A stretch of 64,000 bases of DNA. It comes from Campylobacter pinnipediorum subsp. pinnipediorum (GTDB lineage Bacteria > Campylobacterota > Campylobacteria > Campylobacterales > Campylobacteraceae). The DNA is taken from assembly GCF_002021925.1 (NCBI RefSeq), contig NZ_CP012546.1, forward strand, positions 372,001 through 436,000. The letters are read 5' to 3'. Numbering within the stretch: the first letter of the stretch is position 1; the number at the start of each line of letters is the position of its first letter. The notes below the pieces were generated by a model. It had not been told where the DNA came from and did no database searches. It saw nothing but the letters and a program-made list of their open reading frames with translations. Of the stretch, positions 36,841 to 45,930 are shown piece by piece. Position numbers and translations under genes: made by a program.

Positions 36841-37548
36841 GTGACTACAAAAAAAAGAAGTGAAATAAAAAGAAATAGAATGATGCATTATTTCATAAAT
36901 GCTGCCAATCAAATTATACAAAAAGATGGTATAAATTCTGTAAATATAAGAAATACTGCACATTTGGCTGGATACTCTAGTGCAACACTATATAATTATT
37001 TTGATAATTTAACACATTTAGTTTTTTTGGCTACATTTAATCAATTAGAAGAATATAATCAAGCTATGTATCATTGTATACTTAATTCTAAAAATTCAAT
37101 TGAAGTTTATATGAATGTTTGTAAGTGTTTTTGTGAGTACTCTTATGAAAAACCTGAAATTTATGAAATGTTGTTTTTTTCACATAACGATGATAAATTT
37201 AATAATTACATAAAAGAATACTATACTTTATTTCCAGATAAAAACAAAAATAAAATACCAGATTTTTTAAATAGAATGCTTAATTCAAACAATTTGCATA
37301 GTAGAAGCTTATCAATGCTAGAAAATTGCATAAAAGATGGTTTTATAAATAAAGAAGAAGTGAGTGATTTTAATGATATTTGCTTGAGATTTAACAAAAC
37401 AATACTGCAAGATGTTAAAGAAAAGATATTGTCAAAAAAAGAAGCTACAAATATAACATTAAGATATTATTATAAGTTATTTCGTTTTTATATAAAACAA
37501 GAGTATGCTCATCTTTTGGATGAATGCTATTATAATATAAATTTATAA
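36841..37548 (+). CDS. TetR-family transcriptional regulator
   Basis: A 235-residue protein with an N-terminal TetR helix-turn-helix (INSVNIRNTAHLAGYSSATLYNYFDNLTHL, residues ~27-55) and a variable helical ligand domain. The start is a GTG at 36841 with GGAGG 11 bases upstream, slightly long spacing. It sits between the two porin genes at the end of the carnitine island. It is the only regulator here; there is no CaiF. Repression through the 17-bp repeats at fixA, relieved by a carnitine-derived ligand, would be a natural scheme but is not shown by sequence. Confidence 0.85.
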   Translation: MTTKKRSEIKRNRMMHYFINAANQIIQKDGINSVNIRNTAHLAGYSSATLYNYFDNLTHLVFLATFNQLEEYNQAMYHCILNSKNSIEVYMNVCKCFCEYSYEKPEIYEMLFFSHNDDKFNNYIKEYYTLFPDKNKNKIPDFLNRMLNSNNLHSRSLSMLENCIKDGFINKEEVSDFNDICLRFNKTILQDVKEKILSKKEATNITLRYYYKLFRFYIKQEYAHLLDECYYNINL

Positions 37549-37593
37549 GTTTGTATGTATGAAAACAAAGCAAATTGGAGCATTGTAAAATAA

Positions 37594-37618
37594 AATATTG
37601 CAATTAAAATGCAATATT
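37594..37618 (+). terminator. Hairpin after the TetR gene
   Basis: AATATTGCA and TGCAATATT form a 9-base stem with a 7-base loop, 45 bases past the regulator stop. The tail is A-rich rather than T-rich, so termination may be partial. Confidence 0.5.
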
Positions 37619-37752
37619 AAAAAGTTACTTATGTAAAAATAATTTTATTTATTGGATAATTATTTATAGTTTTTTGTATTACTTTTTATTAAAACATAGT
37701 TTAATTTATATATATAGATATGTTTTTAAAATTTATAATTTCTTAAATTTGC

Positions 37753-37798
37753 TTGACAAAAAAGTAACAATTATTATACAATTTTAACGACTAAAATT
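37753..37798 (+). promoter_or_regulatory. Promoter and dyad upstream of the second porin
   Basis: TTGACA (37753) and TATACA (37775) are 16 bases apart. Immediately after the -10 lies a perfect dyad, AATTTTA, 5 bases, TAAAATT (37780-37798), in the usual position of a repressor site. It is about 70 bases before the porin start. The dyad differs from the repeats at fixA. Confidence 0.65.
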
Positions 37799-37867
37799 AT
37801 TTAATAATAATTTACTTTTAGTTATATAAAAATTAAAAATATATTTGAATATTTTAAAGGAGAAAAA

Positions 37868-39076
37868 ATGAAAAAAAGTTTGATTGCTATGCTTGCACTT
37901 TCATCTTTTGCTATAGCTGAGAGTTCTTCAATTGAAGAGGCTTTTAAAAATGGTAAAATGAGCGGTGATGTTTCTGTTTATTATGAAAGTCGACATGCTA
38001 ATAAAGTTGAAAAGCGTAAATATTACCAAAATACCGCTTGGGCAGTTGGGAACATAGGCATAAATTACGAAACAGATTATTATAAAAACTTTAAATTGGT
38101 AGGTGGTTTGAGAGCTTCGCTTCCTGCTTATGAGAAAGATAAAAATATAAAAACCGATCATGGGACAGGTGACTCTACTGAGAGATTTTATGAAGATTAT
38201 AAATACAATCTATCAAAATTATATCTTGAATACAATGCAAATGATACTGTCATTAAATTAGGTCGTCAAGATATATACTCTGACTGGATTACAAAAGTAA
38301 TGGACGGAGCTACTATAGTAAATAACTCTATAGAAAATCTAACATTAGATGCACTATGGGCTCGTGCAAGAGGTAGTGTTAGGATCAACGAAATGACTAA
38401 GATCAAAAGAGTTAATGGTGGTAGAGGCCTTTTTGGTGTCGGTGCAACTTATAGCTTTGAAAATGGTTTGGCATTCAGGGCTTATGAAAATTATATGGAT
38501 AATGCTCTTTCTGTATTTGGTGGAAAAATTATGTATGATGGCAAGCTAAATGAAAATGTTGGATTTGGTGGTAAGCTTCACTATGCCAAAATAGATGAAA
38601 AAGGTAGATATTTAGATCAAGACAAAAGAGTTGGTGTTTACAAAGATGGCGATGGCGATGTATTTGAAGGTATTGCATATGTAAGCTATAATGATACTAA
38701 GTTTACTTTAGGATATGTTGCAGCTGATAAACAAAGTGGTTGGGGAACTCTAAAAGGTCAAAATTATGTAGGCGATACCATCGTCCAATTTGAAGAGGGT
38801 GATGCAATGTATACGAATGATGCTAAAACAGTTTATGCAATGCTATCAACAAATATACAAAAACTATCTGTTGCAGGTATAATAGGAACAACTAATTATG
38901 TTGCTATGAAAGATAATAAAAATAAAAAATACAAACAAAGCGAATTTAGTGCTTGGTTAGGCTATCCTTTAACAGAAAGCTTATCAGCTTCTTTGAAATT
39001 TGATAAAACATTTGGTGATTATGAAAATATACCTACTATGACACAAGTTAGTGCCGGATTAACTTATAAATTTTAA
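37868..39076 (+). CDS. Outer-membrane porin, OprD/MOMP-like, copy 2
   Basis: A 402-residue paralogue of the porin at 35532: nearly the same signal peptide, the same strand sequence and the same YKF end. It has a 12-residue longer total length, mostly from an insertion around KGRYLDQDKRVGVYKDGD (about residue 255). Large blocks such as FGGKIMYDGKLNENVGFGG are identical. It has its own consensus promoter and terminator, so the two copies can be expressed separately. Confidence 0.82.
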   Translation: MKKSLIAMLALSSFAIAESSSIEEAFKNGKMSGDVSVYYESRHANKVEKRKYYQNTAWAVGNIGINYETDYYKNFKLVGGLRASLPAYEKDKNIKTDHGTGDSTERFYEDYKYNLSKLYLEYNANDTVIKLGRQDIYSDWITKVMDGATIVNNSIENLTLDALWARARGSVRINEMTKIKRVNGGRGLFGVGATYSFENGLAFRAYENYMDNALSVFGGKIMYDGKLNENVGFGGKLHYAKIDEKGRYLDQDKRVGVYKDGDGDVFEGIAYVSYNDTKFTLGYVAADKQSGWGTLKGQNYVGDTIVQFEEGDAMYTNDAKTVYAMLSTNIQKLSVAGIIGTTNYVAMKDNKNKKYKQSEFSAWLGYPLTESLSASLKFDKTFGDYENIPTMTQVSAGLTYKF

Positions 39077-39088
39077 TTTATAAAACAC

Positions 39089-39126
39089 AAGACTGATTTT
39101 ATTTTATAATAATTTCAGTCTTTTTT
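39089..39126 (+). terminator. Terminator after the second porin
   Basis: AAGACTGA (39089-39096) pairs with TCAGTCTT (39115-39122) around an AT-rich inner part, followed by TTTTCTTTTTT. A typical rho-independent terminator. Confidence 0.8.
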
Positions 39127-39203
39127 CTTTTTTAAAATTGTGATTTTTTTATATGAATGCTATAATAATGTTATTTAATTATTAAATAAATTTGGAGGCA
39201 TTT

Positions 39204-39560
39204 GTGATATACGAAGATGAATATATAATAATAGAGCAAGAACAAAACAAACTCCCTTGGATAAAGATATTTTCTAAAAAGAAGTATAAAGAGCTTAGTG
39301 AATGTGATGAAGAGACTAGAAAAAGGCTTTTTGATGTTATGCTTATAGTAGAAAAAGCAATGCTTGATTTTTATAAACCAGAAAAAATCAATATAGCTAG
39401 TTTTGGAAATATCTATCCATTTGTTCATATACATGTTATTGCTAGATTTAAAGAAGATGATTATTTTCCTGAGAGCATGTGGGGCCAAAAACAAAGAGAG
39501 AGTGAATTAAAACTTCCTAGTTTTGATGAATTTTGTAAAAAACTAATAAAATTATTATGA
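39204..39560 (+). CDS. HIT-family nucleotide hydrolase
   Basis: A protein of about 118 residues with the histidine triad HIHVIARF near residue 83 and NIASFGNIYPFVH before it. The family hydrolyses dinucleoside polyphosphates or nucleotidyl conjugates. I chose the GTG at 39204 because GGAGG ends 5 bases before it; the TTG at 39192 would place the ribosome-binding site inside the gene. It overlaps the Cache protein gene by 4 bases, so the two are coupled. Confidence 0.85.
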   Translation: MIYEDEYIIIEQEQNKLPWIKIFSKKKYKELSECDEETRKRLFDVMLIVEKAMLDFYKPEKINIASFGNIYPFVHIHVIARFKEDDYFPESMWGQKQRESELKLPSFDEFCKKLIKLL

Positions 39561-40438
39561 TAAAAAATTCAATTTTTATTAAAATCTTAGTATTATTTTT
39601 TGTTGTTATTTTTATATCTGTTATATTTTTTTATAACTCATACATCAAAGAAAGAGAGCTTAATTCTGCTAAAATTTTCTTTGATTATCAAATCAAACAA
39701 CTTCATAAAAATGTAGAAGATCAAAAGCTGTCATCACTTGCTCTTTCTGTTATATTAAGTCAAAATAATAAAATTCAAGAGTGCTTTTTAGATTTAAATC
39801 GCTCACTTTGCATATCAAATATGAATGATATAATATCTAATTTAAGTTCTGTTTTAATGTATAAAAATATCAAAATTCATCTTCATACAAAGGATCTAAA
39901 AAGTTATTTGCGAAGCTGGAGTCCAAATAACTTTGGAGATAATCTATCTTCTTTTAGAAATTTATTACTTGAAGCAAATAAAAATAAAAAATCTGTATCT
40001 GGAGTAGAGATTGGTGTTGGTGGTGTTTTTACTAGAGCTGTTTCAAATATAGTATATCAAAAACAAAAACTTGGAACTATAGAAATTATGCTTGATTTTG
40101 ATCATATTAGTAATTTTTTTAAGGATCAAGGTGTGGATCTTTTTGTGCTTGTAGATAAAGATAAAATGCTTATTGATAGTGATTATCGCACAGACGAGCT
40201 TTTGAAAGATTATTATATAGCAAATTTAAATAGTGCTAATTTAAATGTCGTAGAGATATTAAAAGATATTGATCTAACTAAAAAAACATTCTTTATATAT
40301 AAAACTCATTATTTTTCACTATCTCCAATACTAGATGCAAGTGAAAAAAGAATAGGTTTTTTTGTTCTTCATATTAATAAAAACATAAAAGAACAAAATA
40401 TATTGCAAGATTATATGTTACTTAATTCTTTGCTTTAA
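39557..40438 (+). CDS. Orphan membrane sensor with a periplasmic double-Cache domain
   Basis: A 293-residue protein: a short N terminus, one membrane helix (residues 8-28, ILVLFFVVIFISVIFF), then a periplasmic domain. The motif IKIHLHTKDLKSYLRSW, then NNFGDNLSSFRNLL, is typical of the dCache_3-like sensor part of campylobacter chemoreceptors. The protein stops at the end of this domain. There is no second membrane helix, HAMP, MCP or kinase domain, and no partner gene next to it. It may be a stand-alone binding protein, half of a split receptor, or a truncated gene. Confidence 0.75.
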   Translation: MIKNSIFIKILVLFFVVIFISVIFFYNSYIKERELNSAKIFFDYQIKQLHKNVEDQKLSSLALSVILSQNNKIQECFLDLNRSLCISNMNDIISNLSSVLMYKNIKIHLHTKDLKSYLRSWSPNNFGDNLSSFRNLLLEANKNKKSVSGVEIGVGGVFTRAVSNIVYQKQKLGTIEIMLDFDHISNFFKDQGVDLFVLVDKDKMLIDSDYRTDELLKDYYIANLNSANLNVVEILKDIDLTKKTFFIYKTHYFSLSPILDASEKRIGFFVLHINKNIKEQNILQDYMLLNSLL

Positions 40439-40451
40439 AAATCTAAATCTA

Positions 40452-40488
40452 TTGGCAGATTATATAAATATATAAATATATAAAAATG
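40452..40488. terminator. Bidirectional terminator between convergent genes
   Basis: TATTGGCA pairs with TGCCAATA across an AT-rich stretch made of a repeated ATATAA unit. It stands between the converging Cache-protein gene and the SurA-like gene and can end transcription both ways. Confidence 0.6.
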
Positions 40489-40499
40489 CCAATAATACT

Positions 40500-41336
40500 T
40501 TATTTTCTTATTATCTTTACTTTTGTTTTTGCTTTTAGTTTTTCAAAATACTCATAAGCAGCTCTTTCTTGCTCTGAAGAGTAAAGCATTGAAGCAACTT
40601 GTTCTTTCATGCTTTCGTAGTCCGGCGTTTGAATACCATTTTTTTCTAATACATAAAACATATCAAAGGTTTTTTCACCTTTTAAAATTTGTGTAAAAGA
40701 ATTGTTGTTCGTATTAGCAAGCAATGAGGCCAGTCTTGGATTTATATTTTTATAATCAAAGCTCAAAGTTTGGACTGACACACCATCTATAGCTTTTGTT
40801 CCAGCATTCATTTGTTTTTTTAGTTTATCTTCACTGTTTGATTTAAAAATCATAACTTTTATATTTTTAAAAACACTAAAATTTTGTTTATTTGCTTCAA
40901 AATATGCTTTTACATTATCTTCTGTTATATTTTTACCAATATCTGCAAATATGCTTTTGTAAAGTTTTTCTTGCAAAATCGTCTTTTGTATGTTATTTTT
41001 AAAATCATTATAATTTATATTTTGCTTATGTTCTATCTCATTTCTAAATTGGGCCATAGTAAATCCATTTTGTTTTGCGATAGATTCTATTTTCTGATTT
41101 ATTTCAAATGGCGATGCCACTATACCTAATGCTTTTATTTGAACTTGCTCTAGTCTATCTCTTATAAGTATATCAAGTGCTTTTTTGTCATCTACTTTTA
41201 ATTGTTCTTTTACTGACTCGACTTCAAATGTTGTAATTGGTTCATTTTCTACTGTGGCTGCTATGCCATTTATCATCTGTGAAGCTAATCCTAAACTACA
41301 CACCAAAGATGCCAAAAAAATCTTCTTTATCATCAT
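40500..41336 (-). CDS. SurA-like periplasmic chaperone/peptidyl-prolyl isomerase
   Basis: A 278-residue exported protein with a signal peptide (residues 1-19, ending LGLAS). It has a SurA N-terminal domain: INGIAATVENEPITTFEVE, then ILIRDRLEQVQIKALGI and NGFTMAQFRNEIE. The C-terminal half is a weak parvulin-like domain. It matches the C. jejuni SurA-like protein encoded next to gltX2. Likely role: folding of outer-membrane proteins in the periplasm. Divergent from gltX. Confidence 0.85.
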   Translation of the reverse strand: MMIKKIFLASLVCSLGLASQMINGIAATVENEPITTFEVESVKEQLKVDDKKALDILIRDRLEQVQIKALGIVASPFEINQKIESIAKQNGFTMAQFRNEIEHKQNINYNDFKNNIQKTILQEKLYKSIFADIGKNITEDNVKAYFEANKQNFSVFKNIKVMIFKSNSEDKLKKQMNAGTKAIDGVSVQTLSFDYKNINPRLASLLANTNNNSFTQILKGEKTFDMFYVLEKNGIQTPDYESMKEQVASMLYSSEQERAAYEYFEKLKAKTKVKIIRK

Positions 41337-41404
41337 AAAACCTTTATTTAAGTAATTTGTAAATATAATTTGATTTATTATAACATAATTTTTAAGGTTG
41401 AAAA

Positions 41405-42781
41405 ATGTTAACTACAAGATTTGCGCCTTCTCCTACTGGATATTTACATATTGGTGGGCTTAGAACGGCACTATATAGCTATTTATATGCAAGAGCAAAT
41501 AAAGGTAAATTTGTTCTTCGTATAGAAGATACTGATTTAAAGAGAAACTCAGAAGAAGCGACTGTTGCTATTAGAGAAGCTTTTGAGTGGTGCGGGCTTG
41601 ATTATGATGGAGAGGTTACTTATCAGTCAAAAAGATTTGATGTGTATGCTGAGTATGTAAAAAAACTTCTTGATGAAGGCAAAGCGTATAAATGCTATAT
41701 GACAAAAGAAGAACTTGATGAACTTAGAGCTACACAAGAAGCCAATAAGCAAAGACCTAAATATGATGGAAGATATCGTGATTTTACAGGTACACCACCA
41801 GAAGGAATAGACCCTGTAATTAGAATAAAAGCACCTTTAAGTGGTGAGATAAGATTTAAAGATGGTATAAAAGGCGATGTTAAATTTAATGTAGAAGATA
41901 TTCTTGATGATTTTATAATAGCAAGAAGTGACGGCACACCTACTTATAACTTTACTGTTGTTGTAGATGATGCTTTGATGGGGATAACTCATGTCATAAG
42001 AGGTGATGATCATTTATCAAATACCCCAAAACAGATAGTTTTGTATGATGCTCTTGGGTTTAGTGTGCCTGAGTTTTTCCATGTTGCTATGATAAACGGC
42101 GAAGACGGTAAAAAACTTAGCAAAAGACATGGTGCTACTGATGTGATGGAATATAAAAAAATGGGTTATTTGCCAGAAGCACTTTTGAATTTCCTTGTTC
42201 GTCTTGGCTGGAGTCACGGAGATGATGAAATTTTTAGCATGGAAGATATGCTTAAATTTTTTGATCCACATGATATAAATAAATCTTCAAGCACATATAA
42301 TGCTCAAAAACTAGACTGGTTGAATGCTCACTATATAAAAACTTTTCCTTATGAAAGACTTGCTAAGGAGATGAAATTTTTTGGCGTTGATTTTGATTCT
42401 TTGAAAAAAGGCGAACTATTATTAGATATTTTAAGAGAGCGTTCAAAAACACTTGTTGATATGGCAAATGGAGCTTTATCCATAATAAATGTACCAACGG
42501 ATTATGATCAAAAGGCTTATGATAAATTTATAACACCCCAAAGCTTGGAAATTTTATCTAAATTTAAAGATATATTGACACTTAATTTAGATGCTAGTGG
42601 ATATGAGACTATCACAAAAGAATTTTTAGAACAAAATGGCTTGAAACTAAAAGATTTGGCTCAGGCTTTGCGTGTTAGCTTAACTGGAAATAGTGTAAGC
42701 CCTAGTATATTTGAAGTTTTGGAAGTTATAGGAAGTGAAGAGATAAAAAAACGTATAGATGCGATTTTAAATAAAAAATAA
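41405..42781 (+). CDS. gltX: Glutamyl-tRNA synthetase (second-type, GltX2-like)
   Basis: A 458-residue class I synthetase with the HIGH motif as APSPTGYLHIGGLRTALY and the KMSKS motif as GKKLSKRHGATDV. C. jejuni carries two gltX genes; the copy beside the malic enzyme and upp is gltX2. In the related H. pylori the second enzyme charges tRNA-Gln for transamidation. Discrimination between the two types cannot be made from motifs alone; synteny favours gltX2. It starts a gltX-malic enzyme-upp operon. Confidence 0.93.
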   Translation: MLTTRFAPSPTGYLHIGGLRTALYSYLYARANKGKFVLRIEDTDLKRNSEEATVAIREAFEWCGLDYDGEVTYQSKRFDVYAEYVKKLLDEGKAYKCYMTKEELDELRATQEANKQRPKYDGRYRDFTGTPPEGIDPVIRIKAPLSGEIRFKDGIKGDVKFNVEDILDDFIIARSDGTPTYNFTVVVDDALMGITHVIRGDDHLSNTPKQIVLYDALGFSVPEFFHVAMINGEDGKKLSKRHGATDVMEYKKMGYLPEALLNFLVRLGWSHGDDEIFSMEDMLKFFDPHDINKSSSTYNAQKLDWLNAHYIKTFPYERLAKEMKFFGVDFDSLKKGELLLDILRERSKTLVDMANGALSIINVPTDYDQKAYDKFITPQSLEILSKFKDILTLNLDASGYETITKEFLEQNGLKLKDLAQALRVSLTGNSVSPSIFEVLEVIGSEEIKKRIDAILNKK

Positions 42782-42794
42782 TAAAAGGCAACAC

Positions 42795-44051
42795 ATGGGT
42801 AAGGTAACAAAAGAAGAGGCTTTAGAATATCATTTGGGCGGCAAAATAAGCACAAATATAAAAGTGGTTTGTGAAACAGCTCATGATCTTTCTTTGGCAT
42901 ATTCTCCTGGTGTGGCTGAGCCGTGCAAAGAGATATCAAGAGATAGAGAGCTTGCATTTAAATACACAAATAAATCAAACTTAGTTGCTGTTATTACAGA
43001 CAGCACTGCTGTTTTGGGACTTGGTGATATAGGTGCTGTTGCTGGCAAGCCTGTAATGGAAGGCAAGGCTGTTTTGTTTAAAAAATTTGCGGATATTGAT
43101 GCCTTTGATATAGAACTTGATGAGAAAAACCCTGAAAAAATAGTAGAAATTTGTAAAGCTTTATCTCCGACATTTGGTGGAATAAATCTTGAAGACATTA
43201 AGGCGCCAAAGTGTTTTTATATAGAGCAAGAGCTTCAAAAAGCAGTAGATATACCTGTAATGCATGATGACCAGCACGGAACAGCTATCATAACTACCGC
43301 TGGACTTATAAATGCTTGTGAGATATCAAAAAAAGATATAAAAGATATAAAGATAGTTGTAAGTGGTGCTGGTGCTGCCGGTATAGCTTGCGCTAATATG
43401 TATAAAAGTATGGGTGTAAAAAATATCGTTATGGTTGATAGTAGGGGTGTTGTTAGCAAGGATAGAAATGACTTGACGCCTGAAAAAATTCCATTTGCTG
43501 TACAAACAAATGAAAAAACATTGGCTGATGCTATGAATGGTGCTGATATGTTTTTAGGACTTTCAAGACCAGGGGTATTGACAAAGGATATGATAGCTTC
43601 TATGAATGAGTTTCCTATTATTTTTGCACTTGCAAATCCTATTCCTGAAATTTCGCCAGAAGAGGTCCTTGAAGTAAGGCAAGATGCTATTATTGGAACA
43701 GGAAGAAGTGATTATCCAAATCAGGTAAATAATGTCTTAGGATTTCCATTTATTTTCCGTGGAGCATTGGATGTTAGGGCTAAAAAGATAACTGAAAATA
43801 TGAAAAAAGCAGCTTCAAGGGCTATTGCTGATCTGACAAAAGAGCCTGTATGTAAAGAGGTTTTAGAAGCTTATGAAATTTCTGAGCTTAAGTTTGGAAA
43901 AGAGTATATAATACCAAAACCATTTGACCCTCGTGCTTATATTTGGGTTAGTATGGCTGTTGCTAAGGCGGCAGTTGAAGATGGCGTTGCAAGAGTTAAA
44001 AATTTTGACTCAGAAGCATATAAAGAACAATTGTTGAAAAGGAAAAAATAA
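42795..44051 (+). CDS. Malic enzyme (oxaloacetate-decarboxylating)
   Basis: A 418-residue short-form malic enzyme converting malate to pyruvate with CO2 release. It begins with [14 protein letters not shown] and has the metal/substrate block [21 protein letters not shown], then [14 protein letters not shown] and [11 protein letters not shown]. The dinucleotide site is [20 protein letters not shown]. Short forms usually prefer NAD, but the cofactor is not certain. It is 13 bases after gltX and 4 before upp. Confidence 0.94.
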   Translation: MGKVTKEEALEYHLGGKISTNIKVVCETAHDLSLAYSPGVAEPCKEISRDRELAFKYTNKSNLVAVITDSTAVLGLGDIGAVAGKPVMEGKAVLFKKFADIDAFDIELDEKNPEKIVEICKALSPTFGGINLEDIKAPKCFYIEQELQKAVDIPVMHDDQHGTAIITTAGLINACEISKKDIKDIKIVVSGAGAAGIACANMYKSMGVKNIVMVDSRGVVSKDRNDLTPEKIPFAVQTNEKTLADAMNGADMFLGLSRPGVLTKDMIASMNEFPIIFALANPIPEISPEEVLEVRQDAIIGTGRSDYPNQVNNVLGFPFIFRGALDVRAKKITENMKKAASRAIADLTKEPVCKEVLEAYEISELKFGKEYIIPKPFDPRAYIWVSMAVAKAAVEDGVARVKNFDSEAYKEQLLKRKK

Positions 44052-44055
44052 TACT

Positions 44056-44682
44056 ATGAAAAATGTAAAACTCATAAATCATCCACTTATAGAGCATAAA
44101 TTAGCGATTTTAAGGGATATAAAAACCGAACCATTTCAATTTAGAATGCTTATAGATGAGATAAGTTATTTAATGATGTTTGAAGCTACTAGGGATTTAG
44201 CGCTTAGAGAAGTGGATGTAATAACCCCAGTTACAAAGACAAAAGCTAAAAAACTATCCACAAAGCTTATGATTTGTCCTATATTAAGAGCTGCTCTTGG
44301 TATGCTAGATAGCGTATTTAAGCTGATTCCAGATGCTAGTGTTGGGTTTTTGGGTTTTCAAAGAAATGAAAAAACAGCAAAGGCTGAGTTTTTTTATGCC
44401 AAATTACCATCGGATCATAAAAATAGAACAGCTATAATAATAGATCCTATGTTTGCAACTGGCGGCACAGCCATAGATGCTGTTAAGTTTTTAAGAGACA
44501 ATGGTGTAAAAGATATAAAGTTTATATCTATAATAGCAGCACCGGAAGGTCTTAAACGTTTTAGTGAAATTTATCCAGATGTTGATGTTTATACAGCTAG
44601 TATAGATGAAAAATTAAACGAACAAAACTATATAGTTCCGGGTCTTGGTGATGCTGGAGATAGGGTTTTTAATACTATATGA
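44056..44682 (+). CDS. upp: Uracil phosphoribosyltransferase
   Basis: A 208-residue enzyme salvaging uracil to UMP, of standard family length. The PRPP motif is AIIIDPMFATGGTAIDAVKFL; the N-terminal NHPLIEHKLAILRD and the uracil loop YIVPGLGDAGDRVF are both present. It closes the gltX-malic enzyme-upp operon and is followed by a good terminator. Confidence 0.97.
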   Translation: MKNVKLINHPLIEHKLAILRDIKTEPFQFRMLIDEISYLMMFEATRDLALREVDVITPVTKTKAKKLSTKLMICPILRAALGMLDSVFKLIPDASVGFLGFQRNEKTAKAEFFYAKLPSDHKNRTAIIIDPMFATGGTAIDAVKFLRDNGVKDIKFISIIAAPEGLKRFSEIYPDVDVYTASIDEKLNEQNYIVPGLGDAGDRVFNTI

Positions 44683-44691
44683 TTTTTAGTT

Positions 44692-44728
44692 AGCTAACTT
44701 TATTTTTTACAAAGTTAGCTGATTTTTC
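44692..44728 (+). terminator. Terminator after upp
   Basis: AGCTAACTTT (44692-44701) and AAAGTTAGCT (44711-44720) form a perfect 10-base stem with a 9-base loop, followed by GATTTTTCTT. Confidence 0.85.
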
Positions 44729-44846
44729 TTGTTGAATATGCTATGTTTTATACTTACTTATTTTTAAATTTCAACTCTATTTTTGTTAGTTTTTAAAATT
44801 TGTTTTTAAAATTTGATATAATCTTAAAAAATTCAAAAGGTATTTT

Positions 44847-45890
44847 ATGTTTGTAGATAGTGTTAAATTAACTCTTAGTTCTGGGCACGGTGGTGCAGGG
44901 GCTGTGAGTTTTAGGCGTGAAAAGCATGTTTTGCTTGGTGGTCCTGATGGTGGCGATGGTGGCGATGGTGGCGATGTTTATTTTGTTGTAGATAATAACT
45001 CTCACACTCTTGCTGCTTATAAAGGCAAAAGAGCTTTAAAGGCAGCTAATGGGGATCCTGGTATGGGCAAGAGAATGACAGGTAAAAAAGGCGAGAGTTT
45101 GGAGCTGATAGTCCCACCAGGAACCGTTGTATATGACGCTCAGACAAATGAGGTTTTGCTTGACCTTACACAGCAGGGCGATAGGCAAATGCTTTTAAAA
45201 GGTGGAAAAGGTGGTCTTGGAAATGTGCATTTTAAAAGCTCAACAAATCAAGCGCCAGAGTATGCTCAAAAAGGCACTCCTGAAGAGGTTCGCGAGGTTA
45301 GGCTTGAACTAAAACTAATAGCAGATGTAGGACTTGTTGGTTTTCCAAACGTTGGCAAATCCACACTTATATCAACTATATCAAATGCAAAGCCACAAGT
45401 GGCAAATTATGAGTTTACAACACTCACTCCAAAATTAGGACTTGTTGAAGTTGATGAGTATAGCGGTTTTGTTATGGCTGATATACCGGGTATCATAGAA
45501 GGTGCAAGTGATGGTAGAGGACTTGGAATACAGTTTTTAAAGCACATAGAAAGAACTAAAATTTTACTTTATATGATAGATTTGGCTAATTATAGAAGTT
45601 TAAAAGAGCAGTTTGAAACATTAAAAGAAGAAGTTTTGAAATTTTCAAACGAGCTTTCGCAAAGAAGTTATGCTATTGCACTTACTAGAATGGATGCTTG
45701 TGAAGATATCACGATAATATCACAATTTATAAGCGATCTCGGGCTTGGAGATGGCTTGCTTGAGTTTAAACAAGATATTTATGATTATGATATCACAAAG
45801 CCTTTTTTTATACTTCCTATATCATCCGCAAGTGGAGAGCATATAAATGAACTTAAGTTTAATTTACTTGAACTTATAAAACAAGATTGA
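44847..45890 (+). CDS. obgE: Obg GTPase
   Basis: A 347-residue essential ribosome-associated GTPase. The glycine-rich Obg fold contains [16 protein letters not shown] and the [14 protein letters not shown] repeat. G1 is [12 protein letters not shown], the switch is [13 protein letters not shown]3 is [16 protein letters not shown] and G4 is TRMD. The role is 50S assembly and stress response. A TTTAATATAATC-like AT promoter region lies upstream. A terminator follows at once. Confidence 0.97.
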   Translation: MFVDSVKLTLSSGHGGAGAVSFRREKHVLLGGPDGGDGGDGGDVYFVVDNNSHTLAAYKGKRALKAANGDPGMGKRMTGKKGESLELIVPPGTVVYDAQTNEVLLDLTQQGDRQMLLKGGKGGLGNVHFKSSTNQAPEYAQKGTPEEVREVRLELKLIADVGLVGFPNVGKSTLISTISNAKPQVANYEFTTLTPKLGLVEVDEYSGFVMADIPGIIEGASDGRGLGIQFLKHIERTKILLYMIDLANYRSLKEQFETLKEEVLKFSNELSQRSYAIALTRMDACEDITIISQFISDLGLGDGLLEFKQDIYDYDITKPFFILPISSASGEHINELKFNLLELIKQD

Positions 45891-45899
45891 TTTTTTAAG

Positions 45900-45930
45900 C
45901 TTTTGTGATTTTTTCACAAAAGTCTTTTTT
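45900..45930 (+). terminator. Terminator after obgE
   Basis: CTTTTGTGA and TCACAAAAG form a 9-base stem with a 5-base T loop, followed by TCTTTTTT, 10 bases past the obgE stop. Confidence 0.85.

Noticed and set aside
40452-40488. Short ATATAA tandem units considered as a CRISPR or minisatellite
   Set aside because: The units are 8 bases or so, with no spacers; they form the AT interior of a terminator hairpin. No CRISPR array was seen anywhere in the window.
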